This document shows positions 42,720-51,005 of a stretch of 64,000 nt of DNA, piece after piece (the stretch's first letter is position 1; each line of letters opens with the position of its first letter). The notes under the pieces were generated by a model. That model was not told the DNA's origin and made no database searches. It saw only the letters and a program-made list of their open reading frames with translations. This DNA is from Solirubrobacteraceae bacterium (GTDB lineage Bacteria > Actinomycetota > Thermoleophilia > Solirubrobacterales > Solirubrobacteraceae), in contig JANJTP010000070.1 of the NCBI GenBank assembly GCA_024711025.1, forward strand, positions 93,651 through 157,650. Reading direction: 5' to 3'. Position numbers and translations under genes: made by a program.

Positions 42720-43314
42720 CCTGCAGCGCCCGCCGCGCCCACGGCGGCCCGCCCGTCCGCTCGACCGAGACCTCCGCGAAGCCCGCCGCCCGGAGCATCG
42801 CGCCCAGCGTCCGCGCGGTGAAGAAGCGCAGGTGGTCGGCGCGAGGGTCGAGCCGCTGCTCCAGCGGCCGCCCGCGCAGCGCTTCGAGCGCCACGACCAG
42901 CCGCGGCTGGTTCGGCGTCGTCACGAGCAGCGTGCCCCCCCAGCGCAGCACGCGGCGCACGTCGGCCAGCAGCCCGACGACATCCGCGACGTGCTCGAGC
43001 GTCTCGCCGGCCCAGACGACGTCGAACGCATCCTCCGCGAACGGCAGCGACCGGCCCTCGCGGATCCTCTCGACGCGAGCGCCGGTCGCGCGCGCCGCGG
43101 TGCGACGGATCGCCCCGGCCGCCACGTCGACGGCGTCGACGCGCGCGCCCGCCTCGACGAGCGCGGCGGCGAACGCACCGTCACCGCAGCCGAGATCGAG
43201 CACGCGATCGCCCGCCCGGACATGGGAGAGCAGGAACGCGCGGCGCTCGGCGAAGCGCTCCGGCTCGACGTCGCCGGGCACCGCGGCCCAGATCGACTCG
43301 CGCCAGTCCTCCAT
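42706..43314 (-). CDS. Class I SAM-dependent methyltransferase
   Basis: 202 aa from ATG 43314 (a GTG at 43326 would add four residues). Motif I VLDLGCGDGAFAAAL (about 36-50), VDAVDVAAGAI, FDVVWAGETLEHVADV, and TLLVTTPNQPRL, as in UbiE/Methyltransf_11 proteins that often sit in glycan clusters. Its last codons, GTG GCG CGT, and the stop lie within the 17-bp tandem array, so the C-terminus may have shifted by repeat expansion. It is 39 bp downstream of the initiating sugar transferase on the same strand. Confidence 0.8.
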   Translation of the reverse strand: MEDWRESIWAAVPGDVEPERFAERRAFLLSHVRAGDRVLDLGCGDGAFAAALVEAGARVDAVDVAAGAIRRTAARATGARVERIREGRSLPFAEDAFDVVWAGETLEHVADVVGLLADVRRVLRWGGTLLVTTPNQPRLVVALEALRGRPLEQRLDPRADHLRFFTARTLGAMLRAAGFAEVSVERTGGPPWARRALQAVAR

Positions 43315-43353
43315 CGCCGGGTCCACCCGACAGCTCGCCGGCGCGATCGCCGC

Positions 43354-44970
43354 TCAGAACGCCCCGCGGCCGCGTACGACGGCGGGGATCGTCTTGACGA
43401 GGATGCTGAGGTCGAGCGACACCGACCAGTGCTCGAGATAGAGGAAGTCGAGCCGGACGAGATCGTCGAAGTCGAGCTCCGAGCGCCCCGAGACCTGCCA
43501 CAGCCCGGTGATGCCCGGCAGCACCAGATAGCGCTTGCGGTGCCAGTCCTCGAGGCGCTCATAGTCGCGCTGCGGCAGCGGCCGCGGCCCGACCAGCGAC
43601 ATGTCGCCGCGCAGCACGTTCCACAGCTGGGGCAGCTCGTCGATCGAGAACCGCCGTAGGAGCCGGCCGACACGCGTGATCCGCGGGTCCTCGCGGATCT
43701 TGAAGAGCGCGCCGCCGGCCTCGTTGCGCTGCTCGAGCTCGGGCTGGAGCTCGTGGGCGTCCTGGAGCATCGTGCGGAACTTGAGACAGGCGAACGGCTG
43801 GCCGCCGATGCCCGGACGCACCGAGTGGTAGAGCACCGGCCCGCGCGAGGTGAGCCGGACGGCGAGCGCGGCGATCGCGAGCAAGGGACTCAGCACGAGC
43901 AGCAGCAGGGCGGCGCCGACGACGTCGAAGGCCCGCTTCACCAGCCAGTCGAACCCGTCGAAGACCGGCGAGCGCAGCTCGAACAGCGGGACCGCCTCCC
44001 CGGGCACGAACTCGGCCCGGTGCACGAGGATCTCCATCGTCGACGGCGCGACCTTGACCCGTACGCCGCGCCGGTGGCACACGTCGACGAGCTCGACGGC
44101 CTGCTGCTGGGGGAAGGCCGGGTCGGCGATGATCACTTCGTCGACCGCCTCCGAGTCGAGCAGCGCCGGCAGCTCGTCGAGCGAGCCGAGCGCCCGCAGG
44201 CCGTTGGCGGGCCGCGGCTCCAGCGAGACGAAGCCGACGACGTGGATCGGCGAGGGCGTGCCGCGGGCGCCCACGAGCGCGTGCGCGACCGCGTCGATGT
44301 GCTCGCCGGTCCCGACGAGGATCGCCCGGCGGTGGTAGCCGGCCGCGCGCAGCAGCACACCGCTCAGCCGGTCATAGCCCCAGCGCAGGGCTCCCACGAT
44401 CGCGACGGCGAAGATCAGCGAGCCCCAGAAGACGTAGTAGCTCTGAAAGTGCTGCCCGTCGGCCTTCGCGTAGATCAGTGCGACGACCATCACCCAGAAC
44501 AGCGACGAGACGACGGCACGCAGCCCGGGCCGCAGCCCGCGATCCCCGTAGAGGCCCGAGCGCGCGAACAGGAGCGCGGTCAGCAGGAAGGCGAACGTCG
44601 CGTAGTGGTAGGCGTGGTCGACGTTCTGCGCGAACGTCGCGCCGCCCCGCAGGAGGCTCTTGGTCTGCAGCGCGGCGAGCACCGCGGCGTAGACGCCGAT
44701 CGCGTCGAGCGTGAGCAGCACGACGATGCGCGACGCCCGCCGGGCGGTGTCCATGCGCAGCAGGAACGACAGCACCGGCGGCCGGCGGCGGCGCATGTCG
44801 TGCTCGATCAGGTCGAGGTCGACGGGTGGCGACACCTCGACCGGCGCCTGCGGGTCGGCGGATGGCGGCGCCTCGACCGGCGCCTGCAGGTCGGCGGATG
44901 GCGGCGCACCAGCCGGCGCCTGTGGCGACGTGCGCTCGCTCTGCTCGCTCAGCTCTGGGGTGCTCGCCAT
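43354..44970 (-). CDS. Initiating polyprenyl glycosylphosphotransferase (WcaJ/WbaP type)
   Basis: 538 aa from ATG 44970 (GGGAGAG just upstream; a GTG at 44991 is an alternative). An acidic, proline-rich N-terminal tail holds a 12-residue repeat (about 15-50). Four membrane helices follow, then a Rossmann-like domain (RRAILVGTGEHIDAVAHALV), a fifth helix (LLLLVLSPLLAIAALAVRL), and the catalytic domain: KFRTMLQDA, FSIDELPQLWNVLRGDMSLV, GPRPLP, and PGITGLWQVSGRS. It transfers a sugar-1-phosphate from a UDP-sugar to undecaprenyl phosphate, the first step for this cluster's repeat unit. Confidence 0.9.
   Translation of the reverse strand: MASTPELSEQSERTSPQAPAGAPPSADLQAPVEAPPSADPQAPVEVSPPVDLDLIEHDMRRRRPPVLSFLLRMDTARRASRIVVLLTLDAIGVYAAVLAALQTKSLLRGGATFAQNVDHAYHYATFAFLLTALLFARSGLYGDRGLRPGLRAVVSSLFWVMVVALIYAKADGQHFQSYYVFWGSLIFAVAIVGALRWGYDRLSGVLLRAAGYHRRAILVGTGEHIDAVAHALVGARGTPSPIHVVGFVSLEPRPANGLRALGSLDELPALLDSEAVDEVIIADPAFPQQQAVELVDVCHRRGVRVKVAPSTMEILVHRAEFVPGEAVPLFELRSPVFDGFDWLVKRAFDVVGAALLLLVLSPLLAIAALAVRLTSRGPVLYHSVRPGIGGQPFACLKFRTMLQDAHELQPELEQRNEAGGALFKIREDPRITRVGRLLRRFSIDELPQLWNVLRGDMSLVGPRPLPQRDYERLEDWHRKRYLVLPGITGLWQVSGRSELDFDDLVRLDFLYLEHWSVSLDLSILVKTIPAVVRGRGAF
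44821..44928 (-). repeat. In-frame 36-bp tandem repeat in the sugar-transferase gene
   Basis: Three ~36-bp units (around 44821, 44857, 44893) share GGCGGCGCCTCGACCGGC-type sequence and encode the residues SADLQAPVEAPP and variants. Same period as the repeat in the GT26 gene. Confidence 0.8.
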
Positions 44971-45015
44971 CTCTCCCGATCGTCCCAACACGCCTGCGCG
45001 CCGAAAGGCGCGGCC

Positions 45016-45963
45016 TTAGCGGGCCACCCCCAGGAGCGCCTCGGCACCGGACTCCTCGATCGTGCGTCGCAGGCCGTCGCGCAACGGCACCTCGGGCTGC
45101 CAGCCGAGCAGCTCACGGGCACGCGCGATGTCCGGCTGACGCTGCTGCGGATCGTCGGTCGGCAGCGCCTCGTGGACGATCTCCGAGCGCGACCCGGTCA
45201 CGTCGATCACCGTCCGGGCAAGCTCGAGCAGGGTGAACTCGTCGGGGTTGCCGATGTTCACCGGCAGATGCTCGCCGGACTCGGCGAGGGCGATCATGCC
45301 GCGGATCAGGTCGTCGACGTAGCAGAAGGACCGCGTCTGGCTCCCGTCTCCGAAGACCGTGATCGGTCGGTCGTCGAGCGCCTGGCGCAGGAAGGTCGGG
45401 ATCGCGCGGCCGTCGTGTGGGCGCATGCGGCTGCCGTAGGTGTTGAAGATCCGGATGATCGACGTGTCGACGCCCTGCTGGCGGTGGTAGGCCATCGTCA
45501 GCGCCTCGGCGTAGCGCTTGGCCTCGTCATATACGCCACGCGGCCCGATCGGGTTGACGTGGCCCCAGTACTCCTCGCGCTGAGGGTGCTCCTTCGGGTC
45601 TCCGTAGACCTCGCTCGTCGAGGCGAGCAGGAAGCGGGCGCGGTGGAGCTTCGCGAGCCCGAGCGTGTGGTGGGTCCCGTAGGAGCCGACCTTGAGCGTG
45701 TGCAGCGGCAGCCGCAGGTAGTCGATCGGCGAGGCGGGCGAGGCGAGGTGGTAGACGTAGTCGACCGCCTCGTCGACGAAGTACGGGTCTGTGATGTCGA
45801 CGTTCTGGTGGGCGAACTCGGGCACGCGGATGTGCTCGATGTTCGCCAGCGAGCCGGTCTCGAGGTTGTCGACACAGATCACGCGATGGCCGCGGCGCAG
45901 AAGCTCGTCGCACAGGTGCGAGCCGAGGAATCCCGCGCCACCGGTCACGAGGCAGGTGGCCAT
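45016..45963 (-). CDS. UDP-glucuronate decarboxylase-like SDR (UXS family)
   Basis: 315 aa, the usual size of bacterial [34 protein letters not shown], the UXS-typical [29 protein letters not shown], the catalytic [11 protein letters not shown] (YxxxK), and [17 protein letters not shown]. The family makes UDP-xylose from UDP-glucuronate. The ATG at 45963 is six bases after TAGGCT, with GAAGG also within the gap. With the dehydrogenase at 30541 it could complete a UDP-glucose to UDP-xylose route. Confidence 0.87.
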   Translation of the reverse strand: MATCLVTGGAGFLGSHLCDELLRRGHRVICVDNLETGSLANIEHIRVPEFAHQNVDITDPYFVDEAVDYVYHLASPASPIDYLRLPLHTLKVGSYGTHHTLGLAKLHRARFLLASTSEVYGDPKEHPQREEYWGHVNPIGPRGVYDEAKRYAEALTMAYHRQQGVDTSIIRIFNTYGSRMRPHDGRAIPTFLRQALDDRPITVFGDGSQTRSFCYVDDLIRGMIALAESGEHLPVNIGNPDEFTLLELARTVIDVTGSRSEIVHEALPTDDPQQRQPDIARARELLGWQPEVPLRDGLRRTIEESGAEALLGVAR

Positions 45964-45969
45964 CCTTCA

Positions 45970-45975
45970 AGCCTA
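45970..45975 (-). promoter_or_regulatory. Leaderless-type -10 box TAGGCT
   Basis: TAGGCT on the minus strand ends six bases before the UXS-family ATG at 45963. Confidence 0.45.
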
Positions 45976-46007
45976 GAAGCTGCGACCACCGGGCGGCGGG
46001 CGGCGAC

Positions 46008-46151
46008 GTGCATATCGCCCGTGTCGGCGACGCCTACGACACCGCCCTGGCCGAGAGCGTCGTCGACTTCGGCGTCATCGGGCTCGCCCGGCTTGTCACT
46101 GATCACGTCTACGACGGCGATCGGATCGCGCGAGTCCTCGAATCGGCATAG
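46008..46151 (+). pseudogene. IS3-family transposase (OrfB) fragment
   Basis: The frame from GTG 46008 to TAG 46149-46151 encodes VHIARVGDAYDTALAESVVD, which matches the end of the rve integrase core of IS3-type transposases (the SVGDxYDNALAES motif). It then diverges into FGVIGLARLVTDHVYDGDRI, ARVLESA, which I do not recognise. Only 47 codons remain, with no inverted repeats or OrfA visible. A remnant in the 229-bp gap between the glycan cluster and the peptide locus. Confidence 0.55.
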
Positions 46152-46192
46152 CTCGCGGCGACCACATAAGACCGGCCTGCAAGACTGCGACG

Positions 46193-47107
46193 GTGCTCGA
46201 GGTCCGCCGCCTGCAGATCCTGCTCGCCGTCGCCGAGCACGGCAGCTTCTCCGCCGCCGCCCGCGCGCTCGACTACACGCAGCCTGCGGTCAGCCACCAC
46301 GTCGCGCGGTTGGAGGACGAGGTTGGGCTCGCGCTCGTCACGCGCGCCGGCCGTGGCGTGCGGCTGACGGAGGCGGGCGACGCGCTGTGCTTCCACGCTC
46401 GCGACGTCATCGCGCGGCTCGGGCTCGCCGAGCAGGAGATGGCCGACCTGGCCGGCTTGCGCGCCGGGCAGCTGCGCATCGCAGCGTTCCCAAGCGCGAC
46501 CGCGACGCTCGTGCCGCCGCTGCTGGCGCGGCTCCGCGACGAGCACCCGGACCTCGTGATCACGCTGGTCGAGCACGAGCCACCCGAGGCGCTCCAGCTG
46601 TTGCACGCAGGCGAGGTCGATCTCGTGCTCGCGTTCGCCTACCCGGAGGCGGCCGGTGACGGGGACTCGGCCGTCGAGCTGGTGCCGCTGCTCGACGACC
46701 AGCTACTCGCCGTCGTGCCGCCGGGCCACCCGGTCGTGCGGCGCGAGCGCGTGCGGCTTCGCGAGCTCGCCGACGAGACCTGGATCGCAGGATGCGAGCG
46801 CTGCCGCCGCCACCTTCTGCACGCCTGCGCGGGAGATGGCTTCGCGCCCAGGATCGCGTTCGCGACCGATGACTACGTGGCGGTGCAGAGCCTCGTCGCG
46901 GCGGGCGTCGGAGTCGCGCTCGTGGCCGAGCTGGGGCTGCGCGCCGCGCAGCGCCCGGACGTCGCGGTCGTCACCCTGGAGGAATCGCCGGCGCGGCAGG
47001 TGTTCATCGTGCTGCCGCGCGCCAGCCGCCGGTCGCCACCGGTCGAAGCGGCCGTCGTGGCCCTGCGCGCCGCCGCTGAGGCGCTGCCACCTCGGGTCCT
47101 GGTCTGA
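46193..47107 (+). CDS. LysR-family transcriptional regulator
   Basis: 304 aa, GTG start. N-terminal winged HTH: LQILLAVAEHGSFSAAARAL, TQPAVSHHVARLEDEVG, then TEAGDAL. Effector domain ~85-290 of the LysR substrate-binding type: LRIAAFPSATATLVPPLLAR, VDLVLAFAYPE, VQSLVAAGVGVALVAELGLR. No divergent target gene lies next to it; an IS fragment is upstream and the M28 peptidase converges from downstream (16-bp gap). It may regulate that peptidase locus, but this is only proximity. AAGACT six bases before the GTG is a weak -10 candidate. Confidence 0.87.
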   Translation: MLEVRRLQILLAVAEHGSFSAAARALDYTQPAVSHHVARLEDEVGLALVTRAGRGVRLTEAGDALCFHARDVIARLGLAEQEMADLAGLRAGQLRIAAFPSATATLVPPLLARLRDEHPDLVITLVEHEPPEALQLLHAGEVDLVLAFAYPEAAGDGDSAVELVPLLDDQLLAVVPPGHPVVRRERVRLRELADETWIAGCERCRRHLLHACAGDGFAPRIAFATDDYVAVQSLVAAGVGVALVAELGLRAAQRPDVAVVTLEESPARQVFIVLPRASRRSPPVEAAVVALRAAAEALPPRVLV

Positions 47108-47123
47108 GCTCCCCGCCCGCGGC

Positions 47124-48980
47124 TCAGGCCAGCGGCTCGCGTACGAGCGGCAACAGCTCGCCCTCGGCCGCGCGCGCCATCCGCTCCAAGCGCCGCTCCA
47201 GCTCTGACCGAGCAGCCGCCAGGTGGCCCTCCAGACTGCGCACGAGCCACGCTCCTGGCGCCCGCGCGCCGGGCTCGCCGCGCAGCGCGGCCAGCTCGTG
47301 CCAGAGGTCGGGCTCGAGCGCGGGCGGCGCCTGCCGCGCCCAGGCCAGCCGCTGCGAGCCCGGCGCCCGGCGCGCCAGCTCGCGTGCGTACACACCGGCG
47401 GAGACGTAGTGCGCGTTGCGCGCCCAGCCGCCGGAGCGCAGCGCGGCCAGCGCTCCTCGCTCGTCGCCCGACGTGAGCGCGCCGAGCGCACGCTCCAGGC
47501 GCTCGACGAGCGCCGCCGTCGCCTCGTGCGCATAGCCGGCCGCGTCGTCGTCAAGCCCCAGCAGGCCGCGCCCCGAAGCGCTGAACGCGCGGCGCCCGCC
47601 CGCCTGCGCGAGCGTCTGCAGCGCGGCGTCGAGGCGGGGGGTGACGCGTGCGCCGAGCGATCTGCGCAGGTCGGCGGCGCGATCGCGGTGGTCGAGGATC
47701 GCGTCGCCGGCGGCGTCGGCGGCGAGCAGCATGCGTGCGAACAGCCGCGTCAGCCGCGCGAGGTGCTCGAAGTCGAGCGTCGAGCGGTCGTCGAGCTGCG
47801 TGTGGTACTTCGTGCGGGCAAACGGCATGTGGAAGGTCGAGACGTTGACGCCCGGGATGCCGCTGACGAGGAAGGGCCACACCTCCGTCCAGGCGTTCGG
47901 CCTCCCGATCGTCCATCCGTAGGGCAGCAGCCCTTCGCGCTCTCCGGCGCGCAGGACCCGGCGCATCCAGCGGCGCAGCTCGGGCGGCGTGTCGGCGACG
48001 AGCGGGTCGGGGGTGCCGGAGCCCTCGAGGTTGAGGTAGAAGGGCACCTGCGTCGTCCAGTTCCGGTGCTCGACCGCGACCTGCCACCAGGCGCCCCAGC
48101 ACCAGTCGTAGGCGCTGTCGGCGAGACCGAACTCCTCGGCGGTGTGCGAGACGAACGCGATCGGCCGCTGGGGCACGACGTCGGCCCCGGCGAGCGCCCG
48201 TGCGAGCACGATCGTTGCGGCGACGCCCGAGTGGTCGTCCATCGAGCCGAGGAACCACGCGTCGTGGTGGCCGCCGACGATGATCGGCGCGCTCGCGCGG
48301 CGCCCGGGCAGCATGCCGATCACGTTCGCCGCCTCACCGCGTGCGAGCGTCGCGTCGAGCACGACCGTCACCTCGTCGCCGGCGGTGGCGGCGAGCGCGC
48401 GCGCGTCCTCGCGTCGCAGCGTGACCATCGGCGGCGCGCCGGTGTGCCAGAGGCCGTCGTTGGAGCCGAGCGCCCCGGGCTCCTGATAGTACGGTCCGCC
48501 CTGGAGGCAGGTCAGCGCGATTGCGACGGCGCCGCGCGCGCCCAGCTCCAGCGCCGCGGTCGCGGGCAGGAACATCCGGTCCTGCCAGTCGTACAGCACG
48601 ACCGCGCCGGTCAGGTCGACTGCGTCGAGCGAGCGCGGGTCGCCGCCCTCGCAGACGACGAGCCGGCCGCGCACGCCGCCGGGTGCGGTGCCGGGCACGC
48701 CGCCGAACGAGGCGCCCTCCCAGCGCTGGCCGGCGGCGGTCTCGACGTAGGCCTCGCGCAGGTGCCAGGCGTCGACGGGGAGCGTCTCCTCGACGACGTC
48801 CCGCAGGCCGGCGGCGTTCAGCTCGCCGGCGATCCAGCGCGTCATCGCGCGCTCCTCGGGTGTGCCTGTGGCGCTGAACCCGAGCGCGTGCGAGCCGTGG
48901 GAGTCGAGTTGCGCGACGACACGCTCGAGGTCGTCGGCGTCGATGAGGGTGTCGATCGCGGCGAACGGCGGGTTGGTCAT
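47124..48980 (-). CDS. M28-family zinc aminopeptidase with PA domain
   Basis: 618 aa from ATG 48980. N-terminal cap, then a protease-associated domain (~100-215: LVVCEGGDPRSLDAVDLTGA, VVLYDWQDRMFL). M28 core: GGHHDAW (about 236-242), SMDDHSGVA (246-), and SHTAEEFGL (about 279-287) supply His, Asp and Glu zinc ligands and the catalytic Glu; a late His is in KYHTQLDDRS. C-terminal helices resemble the transferrin-receptor/glutamate carboxypeptidase dimerisation region. No signal peptide, so it probably acts in the cytoplasm on peptides imported by the transporter at 51-56 kb. It follows the aminotransferase gene by 17 bp. Confidence 0.83.
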   Translation of the reverse strand: MTNPPFAAIDTLIDADDLERVVAQLDSHGSHALGFSATGTPEERAMTRWIAGELNAAGLRDVVEETLPVDAWHLREAYVETAAGQRWEGASFGGVPGTAPGGVRGRLVVCEGGDPRSLDAVDLTGAVVLYDWQDRMFLPATAALELGARGAVAIALTCLQGGPYYQEPGALGSNDGLWHTGAPPMVTLRREDARALAATAGDEVTVVLDATLARGEAANVIGMLPGRRASAPIIVGGHHDAWFLGSMDDHSGVAATIVLARALAGADVVPQRPIAFVSHTAEEFGLADSAYDWCWGAWWQVAVEHRNWTTQVPFYLNLEGSGTPDPLVADTPPELRRWMRRVLRAGEREGLLPYGWTIGRPNAWTEVWPFLVSGIPGVNVSTFHMPFARTKYHTQLDDRSTLDFEHLARLTRLFARMLLAADAAGDAILDHRDRAADLRRSLGARVTPRLDAALQTLAQAGGRRAFSASGRGLLGLDDDAAGYAHEATAALVERLERALGALTSGDERGALAALRSGGWARNAHYVSAGVYARELARRAPGSQRLAWARQAPPALEPDLWHELAALRGEPGARAPGAWLVRSLEGHLAAARSELERRLERMARAAEGELLPLVREPLA

Positions 48981-48997
48981 CTCGGACGGGGAACCTT

Positions 48998-50065
48998 TCA
49001 GGAGGCGGGGCGCAGGGCGGTACGTGTGTCGCGCAGCGCGTCGAGCGCGCGCTCGACGTCGCGTTCGTCGTTGTAGAGGTGGAACGCGAGGCGAACGCGC
49101 CCACCGCGGCCGGACGCGCGCACACCGCGCTCCTGCAGCCGCGTGAGCGACTCCTCGGCGACCGGCAGCGAGACGATCGCGGAATCGCTGGGCTCCAGAC
49201 CCAGCTCGGCGCGCAGGAGGTTCGCGAGCGCGACGTCGTGGTCGTGGATCTGCTGCACGCCGACGCGTTCGATCAGCTCCAGCGCGTCGACGGCTCCGAC
49301 CCAGTTGAGCCAGGCGGGGGAGATGTCGTAGCGGCGCGCGTCGGGCGCGAGCTGCAGCGGCGCGCCGTAGAGCGCGGCGGTCGGCTCGTCGGCGGCGTAC
49401 CAGCCGGGGGCCGCCGGCGGCACCTGCTCGCGCAGCTCGGCGGCGATCGTCATGTAGGCGGTGCCGCGTGGGTTCAGCAGCCACTTGTAGCCGCCGCAGA
49501 CGGTCACGTCGAAGCGGGTCGCGTCGAGCGGCAGCCAGCCGTGCGCCTGTGTCGTGTCGACGAGCGTATGCGCGCCGTGGTGGGCCGCGGCGGCGCCGAT
49601 CTCGTCTAGCGGCGCGACCCGACCGTCGAGCGACTGCACGGCGGAGAAGGCGACCCAGTCGGTGCGTGCGTCGATCGCATCCGGCAGATCCTCCAGCGCG
49701 ACCAGCTCGACGGCCACGCCGCGCGGCGCCTGGGCCAGCAGGGGATAGAGCACGGAGGTGTACTCGTCGCGTGGGGCGAGCACGCGCGCGCCGGCCGGCA
49801 GCGCGGCGGCGATCAGCCCGACGAACGGGGAGACGACGGCGCCGGCCGCGACATCGGCCGGGTCGGCGCCGGCGATGCGGGCGAACGCGGCGCGCGCGCG
49901 GCCCACGAAGGCGTCCCAGTGGTCGAAGCCGCAGCGGCCGTGGCGCCATTCGTCCGCGGCTTCGGTGAATGCCGCGAACGCACGCCGCGGGGGCAGCCCG
50001 TAGGTGGCCGTGTCGAGGTAGGCCCCTTCGGGCGAGAAGTTGGCGCGGACGTGCGGGGAGAGCAT
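48998..50065 (-). CDS. Class V PLP-dependent aminotransferase/desulfurase-like enzyme
   Basis: 355 aa from ATG 50065 (MLSPHVRANFSPEG); an upstream start at 50125 adds a basic stretch unlike the family. Fold-type I PLP enzyme: AYLDTATYGLPPR, ALPAGARVLAPRDEYTSVLY, VAFSAVQSLDGRVAPL, TLVDTTQAHGW with the PLP-contacting Asp, and the Schiff-base Lys in VCGGYKWLLNPRG. The C-terminal part includes GGRVRLAFHLYNDERDVERA. The family spans cysteine desulfurases, kynureninase-like and isopenicillin-N epimerase-like enzymes. Linked to a peptidase and peptide importer, it probably acts on a released amino acid. Substrate unknown. Confidence 0.8.
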   Translation of the reverse strand: MLSPHVRANFSPEGAYLDTATYGLPPRRAFAAFTEAADEWRHGRCGFDHWDAFVGRARAAFARIAGADPADVAAGAVVSPFVGLIAAALPAGARVLAPRDEYTSVLYPLLAQAPRGVAVELVALEDLPDAIDARTDWVAFSAVQSLDGRVAPLDEIGAAAAHHGAHTLVDTTQAHGWLPLDATRFDVTVCGGYKWLLNPRGTAYMTIAAELREQVPPAAPGWYAADEPTAALYGAPLQLAPDARRYDISPAWLNWVGAVDALELIERVGVQQIHDHDVALANLLRAELGLEPSDSAIVSLPVAEESLTRLQERGVRASGRGGRVRLAFHLYNDERDVERALDALRDTRTALRPAS

Positions 50066-50211
50066 GCCGTCCACCGTTGCGGACGCACGAGCCGCAAGCA
50101 ATCGCGATCGTGACGAGGCGCTCAAAACGATCTCTATGGGTGCGTCGGGCGCCGTCCTTGACAGCGCCGGGGGTCACGGCGCACACTCTCGCAGGTCGAA
50201 GGTTCTTTGTG

Positions 50212-50227
50212 TGGACCTATGGATCCA
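50212..50227. promoter_or_regulatory. Candidate GntR/FCD operator at its own start codon
   Basis: TGGACCTATGGATCCA is a 16-bp imperfect palindrome (12 of 16 positions symmetric) that includes the ATG at 50219. It lies in the 153-bp divergent region between the aminotransferase and the GntR gene, so one site could control both. Confidence 0.4.
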
Positions 50228-50992
50228 ACTATCCCCACGGCGACCTCGGACCCGGGACTCGAGCCCGCTGACGACGAGCGCCTGCGCCGCTTCCGCCCCG
50301 TGCAGCTGCGCCGCGCGGCCGACGAGGTCGTCGCAGTGCTGGTCGACGCGGTGCGCGGCGGCCTCTACAGCGTCGGTGAGCAGCTCCCGCGCGAGCGCGA
50401 CCTCGCTGCTCAGCTCGGCGTCAGCCGCACCGTCTTGCGTCAGGCGATCTACGCGCTCGAGCAGGCCGGGGTCGTCTCCGTCAAGCGCGGCAACCAGGGC
50501 GGCATCACCGTCGAGTCGGTCGCGAACGTGCCACACGTGCTGAGCGAGCTGCATTCGCATACGCAGACGACGGTCAGGACGCTGCTGGAGATGCGCCGGC
50601 CGGTCGAGCTGCAGGCCGCGCTGCTGGCCGGCGAGCGCGGCGTGCCGGCGGACTGGGTGCGGCTCGACCAGCTCGTGCGCGCGCTGCAGGAGCACGTCGG
50701 CGACAGCGACGAGTTCCTCGCCGCCGACGTCCAGTTCCACTTCACGATCGCGCAGATGGCGGCGAACGAGCCGCTGCTGAGCTGCATGCGGACGTTCTTC
50801 AACGAGTGGCTGGCGATCCGCACCGCGCAGTTCCCGGTCGGCCATGTCGACTTCGACGCGGCGATCCGCAACCAGCGCGACATGCTCGAAGCGCTCAAGA
50901 GCCGCGAACGCGCGTGGATCGTGCGCTCGATGGACGAGCACCTCGGCGCGCTCGAAGAGATCTACCTGGGCCACCGCCTGTCCTTCCCTTGA
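50219..50992 (+). CDS. GntR-family regulator, FCD subfamily
   Basis: 257 aa from ATG 50219; GTG 50207 would add four residues. Winged HTH ~25-95: AVLVDAVRGGLYSVGEQLPR, ERDLAAQLGVSRTVLRQAIY, ALEQAGVVSVKRG. All-helical FCD effector domain ~110-250, with Asp and His positions (FLAADVQFHFTIAQMAANEP) that bind a metal and a carboxylate ligand. Placed between the divergent aminotransferase/peptidase operon and the peptide importer operon, whose first gene starts 13 bp after its stop, it is the probable local regulator. Confidence 0.87.
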   Translation: MDPTIPTATSDPGLEPADDERLRRFRPVQLRRAADEVVAVLVDAVRGGLYSVGEQLPRERDLAAQLGVSRTVLRQAIYALEQAGVVSVKRGNQGGITVESVANVPHVLSELHSHTQTTVRTLLEMRRPVELQAALLAGERGVPADWVRLDQLVRALQEHVGDSDEFLAADVQFHFTIAQMAANEPLLSCMRTFFNEWLAIRTAQFPVGHVDFDAAIRNQRDMLEALKSRERAWIVRSMDEHLGALEEIYLGHRLSFP

Positions 50993-51005
50993 GAGAGGAT
51001 CTCCC

